From the NCBI GenBank assembly GCA_037367355.1, contig CM074704.1, forward strand, positions 496,001-560,000: a DNA stretch of 64,000 nt. The letters are read 5' to 3'. Positions within the stretch are counted from its first letter, which is position 1. Each line of letters starts with the position of its first letter. Position numbers and translations under genes: made by a program. The stretch comes from Neoscytalidium dimidiatum. Taxonomy: Eukaryota; Ascomycota; Dothideomycetes; Botryosphaeriales; Botryosphaeriaceae. Below are positions 58,401 through 64,000 of the stretch, in pieces. The notes beneath the pieces were generated by a model. It did no database searches and was not told where the DNA came from. It saw nothing but the letters and a program-made list of their open reading frames with translations.

Positions 58401-59414
58401 GAACAGCAGCAGGATTTGGAGCCGAACGAACCCAATCAGCCGAACTTCAAGTTCCAGATCGCGTTCGTTAACGGCACCATTTCCAATACCTCTGCGTTGC
58501 AGCCCACCAGGGTGAAGCGGTCGATCCAACAAAGGAGATGGCTCAACTTTCTCCGCACGCGTGCCGAGCCTACTCCATCACCTGCGCCTCCCAGCCAGGA
58601 AGATCAGGCGTTTCTGGGCAATACCACTGACGGGAACTCTGCGCCCTTTGCGGGTGAAGACACTCCATTCTTCATCTCTTTCCTGAATGGCCAACATGTC
58701 TCGTCCAAGCGCCTTGTCAAGCGGCAGGACTCCACGAACGGCAGTATTGCTGATATTATCCCTGCTCCTGACGTTGCAGCCGATGGTACTGCTGCAGCGG
58801 CTAATCTCCTGACTTTCCCTGCGAACCAGCCGCTCAAGCTGTACAACCGCGGTGGGGCTGACGAGCACTATGGATTCTACACCTACTACGACAGGTCCAT
58901 TTTCCTCAAGAACAACATTGCGGTCAACAGCACGGATACTGGCGAGATTCAAGCAGATCAGAATGGCGGGTCAACCAAGGATGCGGCGAAGGTGCGGTGC
59001 ACGTGGAGGCAGACGCGGTTCCTGGTACAGATCTGGACGAATTCCAACGAAAGCAAGGCATTGCTTCCGACTTCGACGAGTTCCAGTGCGTCGGCGTCGG
59101 CGTCGGCGTCGAGCGCGACCAACTTCAACCGTCCCGGCTCTTTCCCGTATCCTGTCACCATCACGCTGGACAGGCATGGCGGCAATATCACGGAGAAGAT
59201 GATCTACTGCTACGGTATGGACGACGATGGCCGCATCATTGACGATTCGGCCAAGCTGCAGCTTGAGAATCGCGATTTCGGTGGCACTCTCGTGAACCCG
59301 GCGCAAGGCCCGTTCGGAAATGTTAACGTCACACTGGCGGAAGGCGGACCTGGTGGCATTGATGGAGGCACTGGTGGATGCGGGTGCAAGTGGCGGAATT
59401 GGGAGAACGCGTAG
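55467..59414 (+). CDS. Large single-pass membrane protein, disordered cytosolic part, unknown function
   Basis: A 1315-aa intron-free frame starting MATLHPGNFHRD. Residues 1 to about 870 are disordered, rich in Pro/Ser/Thr/Arg, with a run of APK-type repeats near residue 830 (KAQKAPKAPKAPKPP) and a basic cluster before the membrane. One transmembrane segment near 875-905 begins with a Cys-rich stretch (CYCWCCCIFFLILLIIM), a likely palmitoylation site. The outer domain (about 400 aa) has several N-x-S/T sites and well-spaced Cys (SGCVSPETMWSC, VRCTWRQTRF, IYCYGMDDDG, GGCGCKWRNW). It also has a conserved-looking block YGFYTYYDRSIFLKNN, an SASASA linker and Gly-rich ends. The topology suggests a surface sensor or wall-anchoring protein. 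I do not recognise a named family, so no function is assigned. Confidence 0.82.
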   Translation: MATLHPGNFHRDPDVTDDSKIQRITRFPAAADFRSPTHPPVGPTSWQAQSGNEKAPPPYQTGPTEDIMEDQSTAGGYQPSQDWAYDASRLAARNAFAKQKRMSSHNVSKSKSKRRNKPFGHTMRPAIAVDTSYARHRGPAPRQVFPAAVGGPFTTGRPGMVSPEEKAPSKFKWLGLGRTTSTRKVGKAEKKDDFERMAPAYELQEKEPLPSDNGYRFKSKTMRKNAPEPRPETKPVMIPFEPGPPPDPPVAHIAPPQTPKNTQLPRQSPLDVSPSDRPITIGLSVSPEQVSDHETPQSASPRDNLAVHAGNRQRSDSGTSPDTPTIIVTPAREKAGWLFPIDNRPRPASSVYSRATNAYTLYNPSREYIPPVPAIPANFEAKNDHSPAGISAGNGYVVSETPTEQNPPQPATSSKAQEIANTKKPRVTSDATLFEEDQTPQSANSLRGPTGLYIDTNIPPTPHRSRGWWNIITTPFEFTPSRFRFTPNTPSDKSTPVMPMLPSAASFFSRSPDLRRNFSARSRAAQTPRSASTAFSPESWERSSSEGSPVRTHDDLGISTVPSRDSLHERSYQPEATESAISASDREIPVALGQGFEAKTDSLTNPAPPSHTSNSNNVYHISNHYHYNGVPFHRDDDLVRRDTFRSTDTTPVVAVASLGTVLSARAVHEPQDPTSTPRSMNADVETAPAEPRAAAAAGTPRRSTSTRRSSRPHDISMPAPAGVISSSRRTSVEAPYSNQHAAAEAPSSSTQRAPTNVTYPTNQTQTPSNQRGPAEVPYCPPPPTQVHHNYHHNTYYSQDPPSYGSPNGPLERGGTRRPFPGSPRHAEKAQKAPKAPKAPKPPRRKGAGGYWHLFPRRDKGKEDPNDPAVQKKKKRRCYCWCCCIFFLILLIIMAALLGTLLPRRHGNDDGGSSSGGVSTSPDGSPSATNVPDTPSVWLNLTGFPPIPTGVATVAEPDNNYEESGCVSPETMWSCAVPKEQQQDLEPNEPNQPNFKFQIAFVNGTISNTSALQPTRVKRSIQQRRWLNFLRTRAEPTPSPAPPSQEDQAFLGNTTDGNSAPFAGEDTPFFISFLNGQHVSSKRLVKRQDSTNGSIADIIPAPDVAADGTAAAANLLTFPANQPLKLYNRGGADEHYGFYTYYDRSIFLKNNIAVNSTDTGEIQADQNGGSTKDAAKVRCTWRQTRFLVQIWTNSNESKALLPTSTSSSASASASASSATNFNRPGSFPYPVTITLDRHGGNITEKMIYCYGMDDDGRIIDDSAKLQLENRDFGGTLVNPAQGPFGNVNVTLAEGGPGGIDGGTGGCGCKWRNWENA

Positions 59415-59806
59415 ACCATGATTGCATTTGCTCTTCTCTCTGTTCTTTTTTCCTTTCTTTGGGTAATTTTATTTCATGTGTTGGATACCACGAGGGGACG
59501 ATTTACAGAGAGACGACTTTGGGACGACCGCCGGAGACGGTATGGTAATGTAGAATGAAGACACCAGGCTCAGGAAAGCCGCACAAAATAGCATAGCCAA
59601 TGATTCTCATCCTAGACGAATATGCTGGTTCAGTTGAGTATTTTCAAGACATTCCGTGGACGAGTCCTGTCGTTGATGACGCCTCGGCGGCGGAGGAAGC
59701 ACTGCAAGAAGAAGCGAGCTGTCCTCCGCAGCTCCTCCGCCTTCCTCCGCAACATCTACCCACCTCTTCCCCAACAACCACCAATGCGTCTCTCTTTCCT
59801 GCCGCG
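59415..59806. other. Short intergenic, 5' flank of YOS9
   Basis: 3' flank of the membrane-protein gene and upstream region of the lectin gene. The lectin frame is open back to 59600 but lacks protein character before the signal-peptide Met. Confidence 0.5.
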
Positions 59807-61880
59807 ATGACCAAGCAATTCTTGGCCCTGTCCCTCCTCGCGCAGCTCGTGCTGGCGAGCCAGGGCTCGTTCAGCGTGCTGGACGACCTGCTCGCCTTCC
59901 CACAGGTACGTGGGCGCATGCTCGCGTGCGTGCGCAAGCTGGCATCACCGACGACAGCTCCCCCCCCCCCCACGCAACCACACCACCACCGACTCCCGCT
60001 GACACCCCCTGCCCACAGTACCAAGTCGTGTTCGCCGACGCCGCGATCTCTGAAGACCACGCCCAGTCGCTCCGCGAAGCCGCATCCGCCGATGCCACGC
60101 AGACCACCGTCGATCTCTCGCACCAGACGCGCGCCGGCGGTAGCAGCAGCGGCGGCGGCGGCGACAATGACGACAGTTCGCGCAGCGGCGGCAAGATCCT
60201 CAATCCCTTCGGCGGCGGGCCCAACGACAAGCCCGACGACGAGCTCGACGCCGTCTACGAGCGCGTGATCCTGCACGCGCAGCCGTACCTCTGCCGCGTC
60301 CCGGTCGTCGACACGCACGCCAACAGCCACAACGGGAGCAAGGTGACCAACGCCTCCAAGGCCGACGAGGAGAAGGAGCTGATGCGCGCGAGCGACCGCG
60401 GCTGGGAGCTGCTGAAGGGCATGCAGGGCAACTGCATCTACTTCCTGAGCGGCTGGTGGAGCTACAGCTTCTGCTACAACGAGGGCGTCAAGCAGTTCCA
60501 CCAGCTGCCGCCGAGCCGCGGCGTGCCCATCTACCCGCCCGTCGAGGACGAGTCGGTGCAGAGCTACATTCTGGGTACGTTCCCGAAGGAGGAGGAGAAG
60601 GGTAAGAAGAAGGGTGGGAGCAAGAAGGACGGGGCGGAGGAGGACAGCAGCAACGTGGATGACGAGGGCGTCCCCGTGAAGGAGAGGGAAGAGACCGGTG
60701 TGGCCAGGCTGGAGACGAAGGGCGAGACGCGCTACCTGGTGCAGAAGCTGACGGGCGGCACGACGTGCGATCTCACGGGCAAGGAGCGCAAGATCGAGGT
60801 TCAGGTATGTTCACAAAAAAAAATCGCCAATCCAAACCCTACGCGATCGGAACGACTCGCGATACTGAAGCAGGCACCATCGCCGCCAAACAGTTCCACT
60901 GCCACCCCAACACGCCCGACCGCATCGGCATGATCAAGGAGGTCGCCACTTGCTCGTACCTCATGGTCATCTACACGCCGCGCCTGTGCAACGACGTCGC
61001 CTTTCTGCCGCCGCAGGAGAACCGCGCCCACGCCATCTCGTGCGCGCCCATCGCCGCCTCGGACGACCCCGCCGCCCTGCCGTCGCTGACCCCGCGCCAC
61101 AAGTCCCGCCCCAGAGGCGCCGTCGCGCCCGCGACCAAGAAGGAGGGAAGCTCCACCGAAACGGACATCGAGCTGCCCGCGGCGCTGCGGCCAGCCGCGC
61201 CCCCGCACGACGCGACCAACGCCGACAGCCGGGCCACGTCGTCGCCGCTGCCGACCATCGGCGGCATCGTCGTCGGCGCCAAGCAGCTCGTCGGCCAGCC
61301 GGGCTCCGTCATCGAGAAGTCGGTCGTCGTGGGCGGCGGCAAGGAGACGCTGCTGGGCGTGGTGGCCAGCTCCGAGGGCGCGGGGCGGCCCGAGAAGTTC
61401 ATGAGCGCGGAGGAGCTGAGGGAGCTGGAGATCGAGGATCGCCGCGAGGTGGAGCGGTTGCGCCGGCAGCTGGGCAAGTTGGCCGGGAGGAAGCCGTGGC
61501 GGCTGGAGCTGGTGGAGACGCCGAGGGGGCGGGAGTTCAGGGGGATCATCGAGAATGATGATGGCGGGGATGTGGATGATGAGAGGGTGGAGAAGGAGGG
61601 CGGGAAGAGGAGGAAGGGAGAGAGGGGGGAGAAGGGGGAGAAGGGGGAGAAAGGGAAGGTGGAGGGCGAGGGCGAAGGTGAGAAGGATCAACCCCCGCGT
61701 ACGGCGCCGAGGGAAGGCGAGGAGGATGATTTGGGCGATTGGGAGGACGTGTGGGAGTGGGAGTGGTGGGATGGGGAGGAGGGGGAGTGGCAGGGCTTCG
61801 GTGGTGGAGAGAGGGACGAGGCCGATGGTCCGGAGGGCGATTACGAGGGCAGCGAGGACGTGTATCATGAGGAGTTGTAA
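59807..61880 (+). CDS. YOS9: ER quality-control lectin Yos9/OS-9 (ERAD), HEEL tail
   Basis: Luminal ER lectin that recognises trimmed high-mannose glycans on misfolded proteins and hands them to the Hrd1 ubiquitin ligase. 623 aa in three exons (59807-59905, 60019-60804, 60894-61880). The start Met opens a signal peptide (MTKQFLALSLLAQLVLASQG). Intron 1 (GTACGT...CACAG) joins AFPQ to YQVVFADAAI. Intron 2 (GTATGT...AACAG) joins KIEVQ to FHCHPNTPDRIG. The MRH domain is clear: QPYLCRVPV, GNCIYFLSGWWSYSFCYNEG with the double Trp of OS-9 proteins, YILGTFP, GGTTCDLTGKER, and CSYLMVIYTPRLCND. The C-terminal third is Glu/Lys/Gly-rich with EKG repeats and an acidic, Trp-containing stretch. The last four residues are HEEL, similar to the HDEL retrieval signal of yeast Yos9. 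Confidence 0.93.
61621..61660 (+). repeat. Purine-only 9-bp tandem repeat within YOS9
   Basis: Imperfect GGGGAGAAG units coding GEKGEKGEKGK in the lectin's acidic tail. The coding strand is almost pure purine here, so slippage and length polymorphism are expected. Confidence 0.8.
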
Positions 61881-63405
61881 CGCCTGTCTGCCCTTCTTCT
61901 GGCTTGTTCCCCCCCGATACGTGTATAAAGAGAAGAACCGGCGGGACTTATGGCGTTTGCTTGGATTGTTCGTTAGCAAGGGTTAATCGAGAGACATTGC
62001 TTCTTTCACTTTTGTTTGCATCTGTGATTTGCAGTGTTGCGGTGGCGACTAGTAGAAGCGTGCTCTCTTCTTTGAGGAGCTGCTAGGGACTGATGATGAT
62101 GATTGTATTAACGTCTACCTGTACCAACCGTGTCGAGCTAGTTACCCCTGTGGGGTTTCCAGACGGGTGGAGTTTACCACCTTGTCGCCGAACAAATGGA
62201 ATCCTTCGCTTCCTTCCTTCCGCGTTTACGCGGTTTCTCTTTCTCCGTCCTACTGCCTCACGCGGTTCGGTTTGGCTCCTGGACTGCGGTGTCTTGTGAC
62301 CCGCCTCGAAACATCCCCGTCGAGTTGGCGAGGCTTTGAGTCAGGAACCATCCTTTTGGCCCAAGGAGGTTTCTGATTTTCTCTGCGCTAGGGACTGAGA
62401 ATATTGGACAGGCGTGACTCGTTTGCCTAGCGGCAGCATTTTAATCATATTATTAATAAATACAATAAGTGCATTGGCGGGCTTCTCACTTGAGTGTAGC
62501 GATGGGAATCAGACATCCAGACAACTACTTCAATTGCCGTTGTCCTCCCCCACCCCCTTACCTTATTGTTTTTTGGAGAGTGATGGTTCTTATCGAGGTT
62601 TCAAGATGCTTCAATAAAATACTGCCGACTCACAGGACCTGCATGTAGCTTCATACGCACGCCGGTCACAACTTTCTCTACGGTCATCTATACGGTCGAA
62701 TTTCGTTCCTCTTCCAAAAGATTGGAAAGCGATAACGTCTTTATTTCAGGCTTTCAGGCCTTTCTTGCCTTGCGTGTTGGATCGAAATTGGTATGGAAGA
62801 CTCAAGCACCATTCCACAATCCTTTGCCTTCACGTTATACTGGACTTTATGTACCATGGCGAAGCTGTTTCAGGAAGCGGCGGCTAAGTGAACGCTGGGA
62901 TCTTGTTGTAGGACAGGTATAGGGGCCTTCGAAAACTCCTATTCGCCAGTCACGTAAAAGGGAGTATTGACCCGTGCGAGTACACCACAACGTGTGTAGT
63001 GGGATCTATGCCAGCTTTCGCCATCCCGCGGCCACCATAAGTGGATATGGGGCTGTTTAGGATTGGCTCGATAAAACCCAGAGAGAAGGGGGTAGGTTCG
63101 CAGCCGTGGGTCGGGGGGCTACGCGTGTTTCGTCTGTACGCTTACCAGACACCTCTACATGGTTGTACAACAACGAAATGGCAATCGTGGCGGCTGATAG
63201 TTACTCCGTATCTCACTGTATCTGTGTCTATGATGAGGTTCTCCGCCGAGCTTCCGGGCTCGGAAAAAGGGACGGCGAATACCTGCCACATGTTACTTAG
63301 CAGCTCGCCAGGTGTTGTCAATCTCGCACTCTTACCCTTCCAACGGTGAAGAATCTTCGATTTTGTAACATGTAGTCTGGTAAAATCATCAGCAATTTAA
63401 GCAGA
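61881..63405. other. Intergenic, 1.5 kb
   Basis: 3' flanks of YOS9 and of the PNP_UDP pseudogene. No coding frame with motifs. Confidence 0.5.
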
Positions 63406-64000
63406 TCAGTTGTTGCGAAATGGTTTACTCATGTCAAGCGCTTCTGTCACGTACAAGCCGTTGATGCTTGGAGGCTCTTCATGTCCAAAAGGAGGTTCTG
63501 ATTTGTGCTCTCCAGGTGGTACAAAGGCGTTGGTAGCAGCAGACTCAGTACGATCCATGACAACGTTGCGCGAGCAGCCGTCCTGTTCTTTATTGATCCA
63601 GGCAGGATCGGATCGGGTCCAATCCTCCAGGGATAGTGCAGGCAAACATTTTGGCCATGAGTCGGTTTTGCCAATTGGGCTTTCCTGACCACGCACTGGG
63701 TGCATCAATGGAAGCATTGTCTTGAAAGGAGCGGAAATAACTGGGTTTGCGTCAAGCTGCAACTGGCTGAGAGGCGACCCTGTCGGCTTGCCAGACGGTA
63801 TTTGGCGAGAAAGGTCCCTTTCAAGCAAGGTCCGCTTCGGCTCCACATTCGTGGGCGTCATGGTCGAAAACAGATCTTTGGCGTAAGCAGCTGCCGTCAT
63901 GGCTGCATGCCCTTGCCATTCTTTGCTTTTGTGGGTGTCGGAATAGTCGCAAATGCCTCTGATGACCAAGCAAGGGAACTAATTCATGAGACCTGCAGCC
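63406..64000 (-). pseudogene. PNP_UDP (nucleoside phosphorylase-like) domain protein, 3' end, with in-frame stop
   Basis: The gene enters from beyond the right edge. The first residues read AAGLMN, then TAG (63979-63981), then [22 protein letters not shown] and [14 protein letters not shown]. This is the conserved end of the PNP_UDP domain found at the N-terminus of many fungal NLR-like proteins, where the continuous text is normally [24 protein letters not shown]. The stop replaces the single variable residue x. After the domain a Pro/Ser-rich tail of about 150 residues runs to a stop with no NACHT, NB-ARC or repeat motif. The 5' half is outside the window, so the full architecture is unknown. 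It is either a pseudogene or a base error. Confidence 0.72.

Noticed and set aside
60801..61979. 392-codon minus-strand frame opposite YOS9
   Set aside because: It is a Leu/Pro/Arg-rich shadow of the GC-rich lectin coding sequence, which has a clear MRH domain and splice sites.
1..64000. CRISPR array, rRNA operon or intact transposon
   Set aside because: No regularly spaced direct repeats, no rRNA-like conserved blocks, and no transposase or reverse transcriptase frame were seen.

Overview
This window is nuclear DNA of a filamentous ascomycete (Pezizomycotina). The evidence is short GT-AG introns (about 48-146 bp) with CTAAC-like branch sites, two full fungal Zn2Cys6 regulators of the Cys6 plus fungal_trans type, a secreted PL1 pectate lyase, major-facilitator transporters, a Yos9-type ER lectin, a Pso2/Snm1 nuclease, and the end of a PNP_UDP domain. 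Placement in Dothideomycetes is possible but is only a guess.

The left arm (about 0-16 kb) looks accessory and decaying. It holds a zinc alcohol dehydrogenase with one missing base, an intact 816-aa Zn2Cys6 regulator with a GC-AG intron inside its zinc cluster, an intact DUF218 protein, and a Gfo/Idh/MocA oxidoreductase with a deletion frameshift and a nonsense codon. A diverged relic of the N-terminal half of the same Zn2Cys6 regulator lies in inverted orientation. A bZIP gene with an in-frame TAA, a fragment of an alpha/beta hydrolase and a type-B carboxylesterase with one missing base follow. Regulators mixed with oxidoreductases, a hydrolase and an esterase suggest a former catabolic or small-molecule gene group.

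The middle (16-25 kb) carries an intact PLP-dependent threonine aldolase, a secreted pectate lyase and a sugar-porter-type MFS transporter. The last two fit plant cell-wall degradation and uptake of the released sugars. From 24.3 to 32.5 kb I recognise no gene. A second intact Zn2Cys6 regulator (782 aa) follows, then another 4.5 kb without a recognisable gene.

The right part (39-62 kb) resembles conserved core genome: PSO2/SNM1 DNA-crosslink repair nuclease, a phosphate/GIT1-like MFS permease, a small Ser-rich GPI-anchored wall protein, an MNN10-type Golgi mannosyltransferase, a 1315-aa single-pass membrane protein of unknown function, and the YOS9 ER-quality-control lectin ending in a HEEL retrieval-like tail. 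At the right edge is the 3' end of a PNP_UDP (nucleoside phosphorylase-like) gene with a stop codon in its most conserved stretch.

No rRNA, tRNA, CRISPR array or intact transposon was recognised. Splice sites were assigned by eye from reading-frame continuity and family motifs. The decay calls could in part be assembly errors, because two of the lesions are single-base losses in short homopolymers.
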